A stretch of 64,000 nucleotides of DNA, taken from positions 434,001 to 498,000 of the forward strand of contig NZ_PXYL01000002.1 in the NCBI RefSeq assembly GCF_003012705.1, written 5' to 3'. Origin of the DNA: Pseudaminobacter soli (ex Li et al. 2025). GTDB taxonomy: Bacteria; Pseudomonadota; Alphaproteobacteria; Rhizobiales; Rhizobiaceae. The notes under the pieces were generated by a model that saw only the letters and a program-made list of their open reading frames with translations, was not told where the DNA came from and did no database searches. A program made the translations under genes and the position numbers. Below are positions 25,696 through 34,847 of this stretch, one piece after another. Each line of letters begins with the position of its first letter. The first letter of the stretch is position 1.

Positions 25696-26904
25696 ATGGC
25701 TGACGCCTATATCTGTGACTACATCCGCACGCCTATCGGCCGTTTCGGCGGCTCGCTCTCCTCGGTGCGTGCCGACGACCTCGGCGCAATCCCGCTGAAG
25801 GCGCTGGTCGAGCGCAATGCCTCCGTCGACTGGGCTGCCGTCGACGACGTGATCTATGGCTGCGCCAACCAGGCGGGCGAGGACAACCGCAACGTCGCGC
25901 GCATGGCGCTGCTCTTGGCTGGCCTGCCGGTCGAAGTACCCGGCACGACGATGAACCGCCTGTGTGGCTCTGGCATGGATGCCGTCATCACCGCGGCGCG
26001 CGCCATCAAGGCCGGCGAGGCCGAGCTGATGATCGCCGGCGGCGTGGAATCGATGAGCCGCGCGCCCTTCGTCATGCCCAAGGCGGACACCGCCTTCTCG
26101 CGCAATGCCGAGATCTACGACACCACCATTGGCTGGCGCTTCATCAATCCGCTGATGAAGAAGCAGTATGGCGTCGATTCCATGCCAGAGACCGGCGAGA
26201 ACGTGGCCGAGGATTTTTCCATCAGTCGCGCTGATCAGGATGCCTTTGCCGCGCGCAGTCAAGCCAAGGCCGTGGCCGCCCAGGAAAGCGGCCGCCTTGG
26301 TCGTGAGATCACGCCGGTGACGATCCCGCAGCGCAAGGGTGACCCCCTCGCGGTGGCGAAGGACGAGCATCCGCGCGCCGGCACGACCGTCGAGACGCTG
26401 GCCAAGCTGCCGACACCCTTCAAGAAGGAAGGCGGCACGGTGACGGCAGGCAACGCCTCGGGCGTCAATGATGGTGCTGCCGCACTCATCGTCGCCTCGG
26501 AAGCCGCGATCAGGAAATACGGCCTGACGCCGATCGCGCGCGTGATCGGCGGCGCGACCGCAGGTGTGGCCCCGCGCATCATGGGCATGGGCCCGGCACC
26601 GGCAACCAAGAAGCTGTGCGCCCGCCTTGGCATCAAGCCGTCGGACTTCGACGTCATCGAGCTCAACGAAGCATTCGCCTCCCAAGGCATCGCCGTACTT
26701 CGCGACCTCGGCATTCCCGAGGGCGCGGAGCACGTGAACCCGAATGGCGGCGCGATCGCGCTGGGCCACCCGCTCGGCATGTCGGGCGCGCGCATTTCGG
26801 GCACGGCAGCGCTGGAGCTCAAGGAACGCGGCGGCAAGCTTGCACTTGCCACCATGTGCATTGGCGTCGGCCAGGGTATCGCGATCGCGCTCGAGCGCGT
26901 CTAA
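25696..26904 (+). CDS. pcaF: 3-oxoadipyl-CoA thiolase
   Basis: This 402-residue thiolase cleaves 3-oxoadipyl-CoA with CoA to succinyl-CoA and acetyl-CoA, the last step of the pathway. The active-site residues are recognisable: the nucleophilic Cys in NRLCGSGMDAV (about residue 90), the His in NPNGGAIALGHPLGMSGAR, and the second Cys in ATMCIGVGQGIA near the C-terminus. The ATG at 25696 lies two bases after the pcaJ stop. A strong rho-independent terminator follows, so pcaIJF is a self-contained unit. Confidence 0.95.
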   Translation: MADAYICDYIRTPIGRFGGSLSSVRADDLGAIPLKALVERNASVDWAAVDDVIYGCANQAGEDNRNVARMALLLAGLPVEVPGTTMNRLCGSGMDAVITAARAIKAGEAELMIAGGVESMSRAPFVMPKADTAFSRNAEIYDTTIGWRFINPLMKKQYGVDSMPETGENVAEDFSISRADQDAFAARSQAKAVAAQESGRLGREITPVTIPQRKGDPLAVAKDEHPRAGTTVETLAKLPTPFKKEGGTVTAGNASGVNDGAAALIVASEAAIRKYGLTPIARVIGGATAGVAPRIMGMGPAPATKKLCARLGIKPSDFDVIELNEAFASQGIAVLRDLGIPEGAEHVNPNGGAIALGHPLGMSGARISGTAALELKERGGKLALATMCIGVGQGIAIALERV

Positions 26905-26930
26905 GCCGAATCATAGACCGTACTTTTGGG

Positions 26931-26960
26931 AGCCCGGCGTCGCTGACGCCGGGCTTTTTC
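26931..26960 (+). terminator. rho-independent terminator of pcaIJF
   Basis: AGCCCGGCGTC (26931-26941) and GACGCCGGGCT (26945-26955) form a perfect 11-bp stem with a 3-base loop, followed immediately by TTTTTC. It lies 27 bases after the pcaF stop. Confidence 0.92.
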
Positions 26961-27075
26961 TTTGCGCGGCGGGTGCGATGGCCCGCGCGAATTAGACGGG
27001 TCATTTCCGTTTCGGACGAAATCGGAAGGGTGTAGAAATGTTCATCCTCAAGATTCCTGGAAATGGAGATGCGTC

Positions 27076-27543
27076 TTGCAAATTGATGACTTCGATAAAA
27101 AGATTCTTTCCGAAATTCAAAAGGATGCTAGCCTATCTGTATCAGCCATCGCCGAGCGCGTCAGCCTTTCGCCGACGCCATGCTGGCGGCGGCTGCAGCG
27201 GCTGGAGCGCGAAGGGTTCATCGACGGGCGGGTAACGCTCTTGAACCAGGAGCGCGTCGGGCTCGAACTGACGGTCTTCGTGATGATCCGCACCAACCAG
27301 CACAACAGGGGCTGGCTGGATCGTTTCAGCGCGGCCGTCGGCAAGTTCCCGGAGATCGTGGAGGTGAACCGGCTGGCAGGCGAATACGACTACCTGCTCA
27401 AGGTCATCACCAGGAACAACGCCGCTTACGACGCATTCTACAAGAACTTCATCGACGAGATCGAGCTGAGCGATGTCACGTCCTGCTTCTCCATGGAACA
27501 GATCAAATATTCAACCGAGCTGCCCCTCGGTGTCGTCGCCTGA
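27076..27543 (+). CDS. Lrp/AsnC-family transcriptional regulator
   Basis: This is a 155-residue regulator. It has an N-terminal helix-turn-helix (DDFDKKILSEIQKDASLSVSAIAERVSLSPTPCWRRLQRLEREGFI split across about residues 4-48) and a C-terminal RAM effector domain (FPEIVEVNRLAGEYDYLLKVI). I begin at TTG 27076 because GGAG lies 7 bases upstream and it removes a non-homologous leader. A longer frame extends upstream without a convincing site. Such regulators usually respond to an amino acid and control a neighbouring gene. The class V aminotransferase just downstream, on the same strand, is a reasonable target or partner. Confidence 0.9.
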   Translation: MQIDDFDKKILSEIQKDASLSVSAIAERVSLSPTPCWRRLQRLEREGFIDGRVTLLNQERVGLELTVFVMIRTNQHNRGWLDRFSAAVGKFPEIVEVNRLAGEYDYLLKVITRNNAAYDAFYKNFIDEIELSDVTSCFSMEQIKYSTELPLGVVA

Positions 27544-27549
27544 CGGGCT

Positions 27550-27598
27550 AGAGCATGATCCCGAAAAGTTGCAGACTTTTCGGACAAGATCATGCTCT
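27550..27598. repeat. palindromic intergenic repeat (rhizobial RIME-like)
   Basis: Outer arms AGAGCATGATC (27550-27560) and GATCATGCTCT (27588-27598) are perfect complements. Inner arms CCGAAAAGT (27561-27569) and ACTTTTCGG (27575-27583) continue the hairpin. The sequence matches from memory the dispersed palindromic repeat common in Mesorhizobium and relatives. It begins seven bases after the Lrp-type gene stop. Confidence 0.8.
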
Positions 27599-27649
27599 GA
27601 AAATAAATCTCTAATCGAGAAGATCAGGCAAGGCGTGGTGGGCGAGGGG

Positions 27650-29260
27650 ATGCCGATCGAGGGGCCGTTCGGCTCCCGTCCGCTAGTCTATGCCGATTAC
27701 GTAGCCTCGGGCCGGGCGCTGGATTTTGTCGAGGAGGCGGTGCGTGAGAAAGTGCTGCCCTTCTACGGCAATACCCACACCGAGACTTCCTTCACCGGCC
27801 GCGAGACGACGCGGCTGCGCGAAATGGCGCGCGCGGCGGCCAAGCGCGCGGCGGGGGCGGGCGAGCGGCATGCGGCGATCTTCACCGGCTCGGGCGCGAC
27901 GGGCGCCATCGACAAGCTGATCCGCGCCATGGGGCTCTATGCGCCGGCGCATTTGCGCGAGAAGGCCGACGCCGAGCGGCCGGTCGTATTCGTGGGACCC
28001 TACGAACACCACTCCAACGACCTGCAATGGCGTGAGGCGCTGGTCGATGTCGAGCGCGTGCCGCTCGACGAGGAGGGGCAGATCTGCCTCGACACGCTGG
28101 AGCGCCTGCTGGTTAAGCACGAAGGCCGCGCGAAAAAGATCGGGGCGTTTTCGGCCGCCTCCAACGTCACTGGCATCAAGACCGACGTGCGCAGGCTGGC
28201 AGCACTCCTGCACCGGCACGGCGCACTGTTCTTCTGCGACTATGCCGCCGGCGCGCCCTATATGCCGATCGACATGGCCGAAAGCGCGCCGGGCAGGGGC
28301 GACCATATCGACGCTATATTCCTGTCGCCGCACAAGTTCATCGGGGGGCCGGGGGCTTCGGGCCTGCTGGTTGCCGACCGCGCGCTGCTGTGCGGCAAGG
28401 TGCCGTCTGTCGCCGGCGGCGGCACGGTCGCTTACGTCACCGCCGACCATCACGTCTTCGTTGCGGATGCTGAGCGGCGCGAGGAAGCGGGCACGCCCAA
28501 CATCGTCGCCGACATTCGCACCGGCATCGCGCTGGAGCTGAAATCGAGCGTGGGCGCGGAAGAGATCGAGCGGCGCGAAGGTGCCGTCGTGGCCAAGGTG
28601 ATGCAGGCTTTGCTCACCGAACCCGGCATCGAGGTCTTGGGTTCGCCCACCGCCGCACGCGTCGGCATCTTCGCCTTCAACATCCATGCCGGCGGCAAGA
28701 CGCTGCACCACGGTTTCGTCACCGCGCTGCTCAACGACCTGTTCGGCATCCAGGCCCGCAGCGGCTGCTCCTGCGCCGGGCCGTATGCGCACGACCTGCT
28801 GGCCATCCCGGCGGACCAAGCGGCGCGGCACGAAGCACTTGTGGCCGGCGGCCAAAGCCTGCTGCGGCCCGGCTGGGTGCGGCTCGGCTTCAACTACTTC
28901 TTCAGCGAGGAGACGGTTGACTACATCGTTTCGGCAGTGCGCTTCATCGCGCGCCGCGGCGCCGACTTTTTGCCGCTCTACAAAGTCGATGCGCGGGCTG
29001 GCGTATGGCGCATGGCCGATGCACCGGCGCCCCGGCCGACATCACTTACCGAACTGGCCGACATCTGGAATGATCCAGAGTCTTCACCGGAGCCCCGCGC
29101 TGCCACGCCGGACTTCGCGACCTGTTTGCAGCTGGCCGAGGAACTAGCTGACGCGGCCGCTGCCCGGAAGACGGATTCCCATGGCGCTTTGAGCCGGGAA
29201 GCGGAAGAGCTTCGCTGGTTCTGGATGCCGGGCGAAAGCGTGCAGGCCCCCGCCCGATAG
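27650..29260 (+). CDS. class V aminotransferase / cysteine-desulfurase-fold PLP enzyme
   Basis: This PLP enzyme has 536 residues from the ATG at 27650. Landmarks are NTHTETSFTGRETTRLRE near residue 42, the FTGSGATGAIDKLI loop near 78, CDYAAGAPYMPIDM, and the PLP lysine at about 229 in FLSPHKFIGGPG. A Cys-rich loop at about 373-375 (ARSGCSCAGPYA) occupies the position of the desulfurase active-site loop. The C-terminus is about 100 residues longer than typical SufS. The start is uncertain: in-frame coding-like sequence (LIEKIRQGVVGEG) precedes the ATG, GTGs at 27635 and 27638 or a TTG at 27569 inside the repeat are alternatives, and the repeat abuts this region. The substrate is unknown. Confidence 0.8.
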   Translation: MPIEGPFGSRPLVYADYVASGRALDFVEEAVREKVLPFYGNTHTETSFTGRETTRLREMARAAAKRAAGAGERHAAIFTGSGATGAIDKLIRAMGLYAPAHLREKADAERPVVFVGPYEHHSNDLQWREALVDVERVPLDEEGQICLDTLERLLVKHEGRAKKIGAFSAASNVTGIKTDVRRLAALLHRHGALFFCDYAAGAPYMPIDMAESAPGRGDHIDAIFLSPHKFIGGPGASGLLVADRALLCGKVPSVAGGGTVAYVTADHHVFVADAERREEAGTPNIVADIRTGIALELKSSVGAEEIERREGAVVAKVMQALLTEPGIEVLGSPTAARVGIFAFNIHAGGKTLHHGFVTALLNDLFGIQARSGCSCAGPYAHDLLAIPADQAARHEALVAGGQSLLRPGWVRLGFNYFFSEETVDYIVSAVRFIARRGADFLPLYKVDARAGVWRMADAPAPRPTSLTELADIWNDPESSPEPRAATPDFATCLQLAEELADAAAARKTDSHGALSREAEELRWFWMPGESVQAPAR

Positions 29261-29267
29261 ACGGCGC

Positions 29268-30056
29268 CTATTTCTCCGGCACGATGCCGACGCGCGCCGA
29301 ACTGTCGCCGATGAAGCTTCGAACCAGCGGCGGTATCTTCGACGAATCGATAGGCAGGGCGCCGCATTCGGCAACACCCTTGCGGGTGTCGGCGGCAGTG
29401 CCCAGGTGCCGCCAGATCATGGGCGAGGCATAGGGCAGGTTGGCCTGCCGCCATGACAGGCCGAAGGTCATGCCCTTCAGGTAGAGCTTTTGGTGCACCG
29501 TGGCCGGCAGCAGGATCGTTTCGGAAACGAGATGCTGCAGCGTGCTCTTTTCCACGATGAAGATCCTGTCGCGCAGATAGGACACCAGTCCCTGATATTT
29601 GCCCAGCTGGCTGATCTCGCGGCCCTTGTCGCGAATCCGCTCCACCGTCTTCACATAGACCAAGCCCTCATGCTCGTAGACCGAGCAGAAGGCGCGGATG
29701 ATCATGCCCGGCCAGGACGGCGAGGTGTGATAGGTCTGGTAGTAGCCCAGATAAGGGCGCAGTGCCGCGACGTCGCCGGGGAAGGCGCTCTGTACGAGGT
29801 CCGAGATCGCGTTGCCGGGATTGCGTATCTCCCTAAAGCGCTCGCGAAACCCTTTCTCAGGCCGTTCGAAGTCCGCCGGCATCAACCCGAAATAGGTTGC
29901 GATGCGCGACAGATTGTAGGCCGAAGGCCGGCTTTCTCCGGTGACGTAACGATTGAATTGCTGCCTGTTGATGCCGAGTTCGCGGCAGATGAGTGATATC
30001 GAAGGCTTGGTGCTGCACGCCCAGCGGAGGTTTTCTGCCAGGTGCCCGTCGTCCAT
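29268..30056 (-). CDS. XRE-type helix-turn-helix regulator
   Basis: This is a 262-residue DNA-binding protein. An XRE/Cro-like helix-turn-helix occupies about residues 15-60 (ISLICRELGINRQQFNRYVTG and SAYNLSRIATYFGL). The remaining 190 residues form a domain I do not recognise by name, with LVYVKTVERIRDKGREIS and LKGMTFGLSWRQANLPYA. It converges with the aminotransferase gene (7-base gap) and diverges from the CocE-type hydrolase operon. An array of phased repeats lies 28-64 bases upstream of its ATG. It is likely the local regulator of itself and the hydrolase-transporter operon. Confidence 0.8.
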   Translation of the reverse strand: MDDGHLAENLRWACSTKPSISLICRELGINRQQFNRYVTGESRPSAYNLSRIATYFGLMPADFERPEKGFRERFREIRNPGNAISDLVQSAFPGDVAALRPYLGYYQTYHTSPSWPGMIIRAFCSVYEHEGLVYVKTVERIRDKGREISQLGKYQGLVSYLRDRIFIVEKSTLQHLVSETILLPATVHQKLYLKGMTFGLSWRQANLPYASPMIWRHLGTAADTRKGVAECGALPIDSSKIPPLVRSFIGDSSARVGIVPEK

Positions 30057-30080
30057 TCGTCACTCCGATTGCCGTTTCCC

Positions 30081-30123
30081 AACTAGCGCAAACTCGCTGC
30101 AGGTCGCTGCATATAGCGCAGTT
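30081..30123. promoter_or_regulatory. phased heptamer array between XRE regulator and hydrolase operon
   Basis: Four heptamers lie at nearly helical spacing: TAGCGCA (30084), CGCTGCA (30095), CGCTGCA (30105) and TAGCGCA (30114). The flanks AACT-A-GCGC and GCGC-AGTT make an imperfect outer dyad centred near 30102. This is a candidate operator for the XRE-type regulator. Confidence 0.5.
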
Positions 30124-30189
30124 GCATGACGCAAGGCCAGTCATAGAGTGCGCACCTCAAGTTTGGCGGACGAAGGCAAGGGGCGAGGA

Positions 30190-32193
30190 TTGCTTAACAA
30201 ACCCGACAAGAACTTTACCGTGCTCGAGAACGAGTGGATCGAGCTGAAGGATGGCCGCCGGCTGGCGGCGCGTTTCTGGCTGCCGGATGCATCGCAGGAA
30301 AAGCCGGTTCCTGCGATCCTCGAATATCTGCCCTACCGCAAGCGCGATGGCACCGCGGCACGCGACGCGACCACCTATCCCGTCTTTGCCCAGCACGGCT
30401 ATGCCGGCATTCGCGTCGACATCGCCGGCAATGGTGAGTCGCAAGGCCTCTTGACCGACGAATACACCGAGGACGAACTGGCCACCGGCGAAGAAGTCGT
30501 GGCCTGGATCGCCGCGCAGCCCTGGTGCTCAGGCGCGGTCGGCATCATCGGCATCTCCTGGGGCGGCTTCAACGGGCTGCAGATCGCCATGCGCCGCCCG
30601 GCTGCACTCAAAGCTGTCGTCAGCGTCTGCACCACCAGCGATCGCTATGCCGACGACATCCACTACATGGGCGGCTGCCTGCTCAACGACAACATGACCT
30701 GGGCGCAGCAGATGCTGGCTTATTCCTCGCGGCCGCCAGATCCGGAGTTGGCCGGCGAGGGCTGGCGCGACATCTGGCTTGAGCGGCTGAAGAACCTGCC
30801 CAACCTGGCAGCCAACTGGCTTTCGCATCAGCGTCGCGATGCCTTCTGGAAGCATGGTTCGCTGTGCGAGGACTGGCAGTCGATCGAAGCACCCGTGCTG
30901 TGCATCGGCGGCTGGGCGGATGCTTACCGCAACACGGCGGCGGCAATCGCTGAAAATCTCGAGGCGCCGGCCAAGGCGCTGATGGGGCCGTGGGACCACA
31001 AATATCCCCACATCGCCCGCGTACTGCCCAAGGCGGATTTTCATGGCGAAGTTCTCCGCTGGTTCGACCGCTGGCTGAAGGGCGAGGAGAACGGCGCGGA
31101 AAACCTGCCGGACTATCGCGTCTTCGTGCAGGATTTCCAGGCACCGATGGCCGAGTTCGGCGAGCGTTCTGGCCGCTGGGTGGCGGAGCAAAGCTGGCCT
31201 TCGCCGAATGTGGCCATGCAGGCCTTCCATCTCGGCGCCGGCACGCTCGGCGCGCAGTCGGACGGTGAGGTGGTGGTCTCGACGCCGCAGGATCTCGGCA
31301 AGGCGTCGGGCAATTTCTGCGCCGGCATGCGCATGGCGAACGAGCTGCCGGGCGACCAGCGCGTAGACGATGCGCTCTCGGCCTGCTTCGACAGCGGCCC
31401 GCTGGAAGCGGATGTCGAAATCATTGGCGCGCCGGTGATTGAGCTCGACGTGATCTCGGACAAGCCGGCAGCATTCCTCGTTGGCCGCCTGTGCGAGGTG
31501 GCGCCCGACGGCACCTCGATCCTCGTCAGCTACCGCCCGTTTAATCTTGCACATCGCAATTCGCATGAGCACCCCGAGGCACTGGAGCCGGGCAAGCGCT
31601 ATCGCGTGCGTTTCCCGCTCAACCAGTGTGCCCACCGTTTCTCGAAGGGCAGTTCCATCCGGCTGGCGCTGTCGACCAGCTACTGGCCGATGGTCTGGCC
31701 GAGCCCGGAGGCGGCGAAGGTCACGGTAGAGCTGCACGACAGCACGGTTTCACTGCCGGTGCGAAAAGGCGTGCAGCCGGAGGACAAGACCGCAGCACCC
31801 GAGCCTGCGCGCAGCTATCCGGTGCTTGCGGTCGAGAAGCTGACCGATGCTCATGACAGCACCGAACGCGGCGTGGACGTGGACGGCCGCAGCTTCTTCG
31901 AGACGTTCGACGATTTTGGCTGGAATCGCGACCTCGAGACTGGTCTCGCGACCCATTCCAATGTGCGTCAGCGCTTTTCCGTCAAGCCGGACGATCCGCT
32001 CACGGCGGAGGCGCTTGCCGAGTGGACCATGGATATCAAGCGCGACGGCTGGGAAATCCGCACGCACTCGCACCATCGCATGACCTGCGACGCCACGCAT
32101 TTCCTTATCGAGGCCGGCATATCGACTTTCGAGAATGGCAAACCGGTGTACGAGCACCACTGGAACCAGAATATCCCGCGCGATCACATCTAA
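30190..32193 (+). CDS. CocE/NonD-family serine hydrolase (X-Pro dipeptidyl-peptidase S15 type)
   Basis: This is a large alpha/beta-hydrolase (667 residues from TTG 30190). It has the nucleophile elbow GISWGGFNGLQ and an N-terminal substrate-entry strand (ILEYLPYRKRD), then RVDIAGNGES, a catalytic-acid region near IGGWADAYRN, and a His in GPWDHKYPHI. A C-terminal jelly-roll (XPD_C) domain follows from about residue 380. Family members cleave esters or acyl-amino bonds, such as cocaine esterase and glutaryl acylases. TTG 30190 has AAGGGG six bases upstream, and a GTG at 30148 is the alternative. An oligopeptide-type transporter follows in the same operon. No signal peptide is apparent, so the imported substrate would be hydrolysed in the cytoplasm. 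Confidence 0.85.
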   Translation: MLNKPDKNFTVLENEWIELKDGRRLAARFWLPDASQEKPVPAILEYLPYRKRDGTAARDATTYPVFAQHGYAGIRVDIAGNGESQGLLTDEYTEDELATGEEVVAWIAAQPWCSGAVGIIGISWGGFNGLQIAMRRPAALKAVVSVCTTSDRYADDIHYMGGCLLNDNMTWAQQMLAYSSRPPDPELAGEGWRDIWLERLKNLPNLAANWLSHQRRDAFWKHGSLCEDWQSIEAPVLCIGGWADAYRNTAAAIAENLEAPAKALMGPWDHKYPHIARVLPKADFHGEVLRWFDRWLKGEENGAENLPDYRVFVQDFQAPMAEFGERSGRWVAEQSWPSPNVAMQAFHLGAGTLGAQSDGEVVVSTPQDLGKASGNFCAGMRMANELPGDQRVDDALSACFDSGPLEADVEIIGAPVIELDVISDKPAAFLVGRLCEVAPDGTSILVSYRPFNLAHRNSHEHPEALEPGKRYRVRFPLNQCAHRFSKGSSIRLALSTSYWPMVWPSPEAAKVTVELHDSTVSLPVRKGVQPEDKTAAPEPARSYPVLAVEKLTDAHDSTERGVDVDGRSFFETFDDFGWNRDLETGLATHSNVRQRFSVKPDDPLTAEALAEWTMDIKRDGWEIRTHSHHRMTCDATHFLIEAGISTFENGKPVYEHHWNQNIPRDHI

Positions 32194-32214
32194 GCCGGGG
32201 ACAAGGGAACGAAC

Positions 32215-33804
32215 ATGAAGAAGAACATGAATATCGAATGGGCTGGCCTGAATATGGGCCGCCGGCGCTTCCTGCAGGGCGCGGCAGCCATCGGCGCCGC
32301 GGCTGCGGCGGGCGGCCTGCCGAAGCCTGCCTGGTCGGCCGTTGGCAGCACCCTGCGCGTGCGCGCCTATTCGGACCTGAAGTCACTTGACCCGGCCTTC
32401 TCGTCGGGCCTGCCGGGAGAAGCGGTGCAGGCCCCGATCTACAACAAGCTCATCCAGTACAATCCGGGCAGCGAATGGGGCTGGCAGCTCGATGCGGCAA
32501 CCTCCATCGAACAGGTCGACTCGACGCATATCAAGTTCGCGCTACGCGACGACATCGGCTTCACCAACGGTTATGGCGCGATGACCGCCGAGGACGTGAA
32601 GTACTCGTTCGAGCGCATTGTCGATCCGGCGCTGGATTCGCCCAACAAACCCGACATGGGCACGCTGAGCCATGTCGAGGTGACCGGCGAGCGCGAGGGC
32701 GTGATCGTGCTGAAGGAGCCGTTCGCGCCACTGTGGTCGATCGCGCTGCCGCACATCACCGGCAACATCATCTCCAAGAAGGCGTTCCAGGAAGCCGGCG
32801 GCCGCATCGCGACCTCGGCGCCCACCGCATCGGGGCCCTACATGTTCAAGGAGTGGCAGCCACGCCAGAAGGTGGTGCTGGTGCGAAACCCCGACTGGAA
32901 GGGCTCACCGGCCGCCTTCGACAGCATCGAAATCCTGCCGATCGATGACGAAAACAGCGCCGAGATCGCCTTCGAGGCCGGCGAGCTGGATTTCACCGCG
33001 GTGCCTGTCTCGTCGGTCGAGCGGCTGCGTGGTGCAGCACCCAAGAACGGCGTGCTGAAGGAATATCCGTCGCTCTACTATGTCTGGCTCGGCATGAACC
33101 TGGACAATCCGAAGCTTCAGAACCCGAAGCTTCGCCAGGCGATCCAGTATGCGATCAACCTGCCGATGATCACCGAGGCTGCATACTTCGGCATTGCCAA
33201 GCCCTCGACCGGCCTCATCGCGCCGGGCCTAGTGGGCCACCGCGAGCAGTCGCTGATCCCCGAGGCAGGTGATATCGAGAAGGCGCGCCAGTTGCTGGAA
33301 GAGTCGGGCGAGACCAATGTGTCGCTAACGCTCGACGTCAACAACACGACGACCTTCGTCACCGCCGCGCAGATCATCCAGGCGAACCTCGCGGAGATCG
33401 GCATAGCGGTTGAAGTGAACGTGCACGAAGCGGCGACCTTCTGGACGCTGGGCGAAGAAGCTTCGGGCGACCAGTGGAAGAAACTGGAACTGGTCTTGAA
33501 CCGCTTCTCCATGTTGCCCGACCCGTACTACGCCACCTCGTGGTTTACCTGTGCGCAGGTCGGCAAGTGGAACTGGGAGCGCTATTGCTCGAAGGAGTTC
33601 GACGCGCTTCACGAGGCCGCTGCCATCGAAACCGACACGCAGAAGCGCGACGAGATGTACAGGAAGGCGCAGGATATGATGGAGGAAACCGGTGCCTACC
33701 GCTTCCTCACGCATGAGGCGACCGCCATTCTCTACAACAACGCCATCAAGCCGGCGCTGCGCCCCGATGGCTTCACCTTGCTGCGCTACTTCGAAAAGGC
33801 GTAG
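32215..33804 (+). CDS. oligopeptide-type ABC transporter substrate-binding protein
   Basis: This is a family 5 solute-binding protein (529 residues). The N-terminus contains a twin-arginine-type motif (GRRRFLQGAA) before a hydrophobic alanine-rich stretch ending at AWSA, suggesting Tat export. The mature domain shows FALRDDIGFTNGYGAMTAEDVKYSFERI, typical of DppA/OppA relatives. It starts 21 bases after the hydrolase stop and heads the DppABCDF-like gene set. The ligand is unknown. The hydrolase suggests an ester or acylated peptide-like compound. Confidence 0.9.
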   Translation: MKKNMNIEWAGLNMGRRRFLQGAAAIGAAAAAGGLPKPAWSAVGSTLRVRAYSDLKSLDPAFSSGLPGEAVQAPIYNKLIQYNPGSEWGWQLDAATSIEQVDSTHIKFALRDDIGFTNGYGAMTAEDVKYSFERIVDPALDSPNKPDMGTLSHVEVTGEREGVIVLKEPFAPLWSIALPHITGNIISKKAFQEAGGRIATSAPTASGPYMFKEWQPRQKVVLVRNPDWKGSPAAFDSIEILPIDDENSAEIAFEAGELDFTAVPVSSVERLRGAAPKNGVLKEYPSLYYVWLGMNLDNPKLQNPKLRQAIQYAINLPMITEAAYFGIAKPSTGLIAPGLVGHREQSLIPEAGDIEKARQLLEESGETNVSLTLDVNNTTTFVTAAQIIQANLAEIGIAVEVNVHEAATFWTLGEEASGDQWKKLELVLNRFSMLPDPYYATSWFTCAQVGKWNWERYCSKEFDALHEAAAIETDTQKRDEMYRKAQDMMEETGAYRFLTHEATAILYNNAIKPALRPDGFTLLRYFEKA

Positions 33805-33827
33805 TCCCTCAAACCGGCTTTACGCGG

Positions 33828-33849
33828 CGGCCCGTCGTATGGCGGGCCG
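33828..33849 (+). other. intercistronic stem-loop after binding-protein gene
   Basis: CGGCCCG (33828-33834) pairs with CGGGCCG (33843-33849) around an 8-base loop, 23 bases after the binding-protein stop. There is no U-tract. Confidence 0.6.
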
Positions 33850-33892
33850 TCAGGTTGCCGAGTGATTGCATTCAGGGAAAGGCAGGGCTGCG

Positions 33893-34837
33893 ATGCTCTT
33901 CTATACGATCAAGCGGCTGGGCCTGGCCGCGCTGATCATCGTGGTCGCGATGACGCTGCTTCTGGTCATGGTGCATATGGTGCCGGGCGATCCCGCGCGC
34001 ACCATGCTGGGGCCGCGCGCCACACCCGAGATGCAAGAAGCCCTGCGCATCAGGATGGGCCTCGACAAGCCGCTCATTACCCAGATCGGCCTGTTCTTCT
34101 TGAACCTCCTGCGCGGCGATCTCGGGATGGACGTGTTCGAGAACCGTCCGGTGGCAACCATCGTCTTCGAACAGCTGCCCTACACGCTTGAACTCATTGC
34201 CGCCGCGATCATCTGGCCGGTCGTACTCGGCACCATCCTCGGCGTCTATTCGGCCTCGCATCGCAACAGCCTGATCGACCGGCTCACCGGCGTGCTGTCG
34301 ATCGCGGTGGTAGCGGCACCTGCCTTCGTCGTCAGTCTCTTTGCGTTGCTGATCTTCGCGGTACAGCTGCAATGGCTGCCCGCCATCGGCGCGGGCGACC
34401 CGGACAGTTTTGCCGACCGCTTGCGCTATCTCGCGCTGCCGGGCTTTTCCATCGGCCTCTCCTGGGTCGGCTACATCGCCCGCATGGTGCGCGCGTCCAT
34501 GCTGGAGGTGCTTGGCGAGCCGCATATCCGCACCGCGCGCGCCTTCGGCCTCAGCGAATGGCGCATCCATTATGGCTATGCGCTGAAGCTCGGCATCCTG
34601 CCCATCATCACCATGCTGGGCGTGGGCATGGGCTTTCTGCTTTCGGCCGCGGTGTTCACTGAGATGGTGTTCGCGCGGCCCGGCATCGGCAAGCTGGTCA
34701 TCGATTCCATCACCTCACGCAACTATCCGGTGGTGATGGGCGCGGTTCTGGTGTCGACCATGCTGTTCGTGCTCTCCACGGCCATTGCCGACCTCGCCAA
34801 CGCCGCGCTCGACCCGCGCGTGCGCAAGGCGCTCTGA
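33893..34837 (+). CDS. oligopeptide-type ABC transporter permease, DppB type
   Basis: This is a membrane subunit of 314 residues. It has a first helix in LGLAALIIVVAMTLLLV, followed by the conserved periplasmic VHMVPGDPARTMLGPRA and RMGLDKPL. The coupling loop is HIRTARAFGLSEWRIHYGYALKLGILPII, and the C-terminal helix follows. The ATG at 33893 is preferred over an ATG 27 bases upstream because the resulting N-terminus (MLFYTIKRLG) is the standard DppB beginning. DppC starts 10 bases after its stop. Confidence 0.9.
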   Translation: MLFYTIKRLGLAALIIVVAMTLLLVMVHMVPGDPARTMLGPRATPEMQEALRIRMGLDKPLITQIGLFFLNLLRGDLGMDVFENRPVATIVFEQLPYTLELIAAAIIWPVVLGTILGVYSASHRNSLIDRLTGVLSIAVVAAPAFVVSLFALLIFAVQLQWLPAIGAGDPDSFADRLRYLALPGFSIGLSWVGYIARMVRASMLEVLGEPHIRTARAFGLSEWRIHYGYALKLGILPIITMLGVGMGFLLSAAVFTEMVFARPGIGKLVIDSITSRNYPVVMGAVLVSTMLFVLSTAIADLANAALDPRVRKAL

Positions 34838-34847
34838 GGGGATGGCG

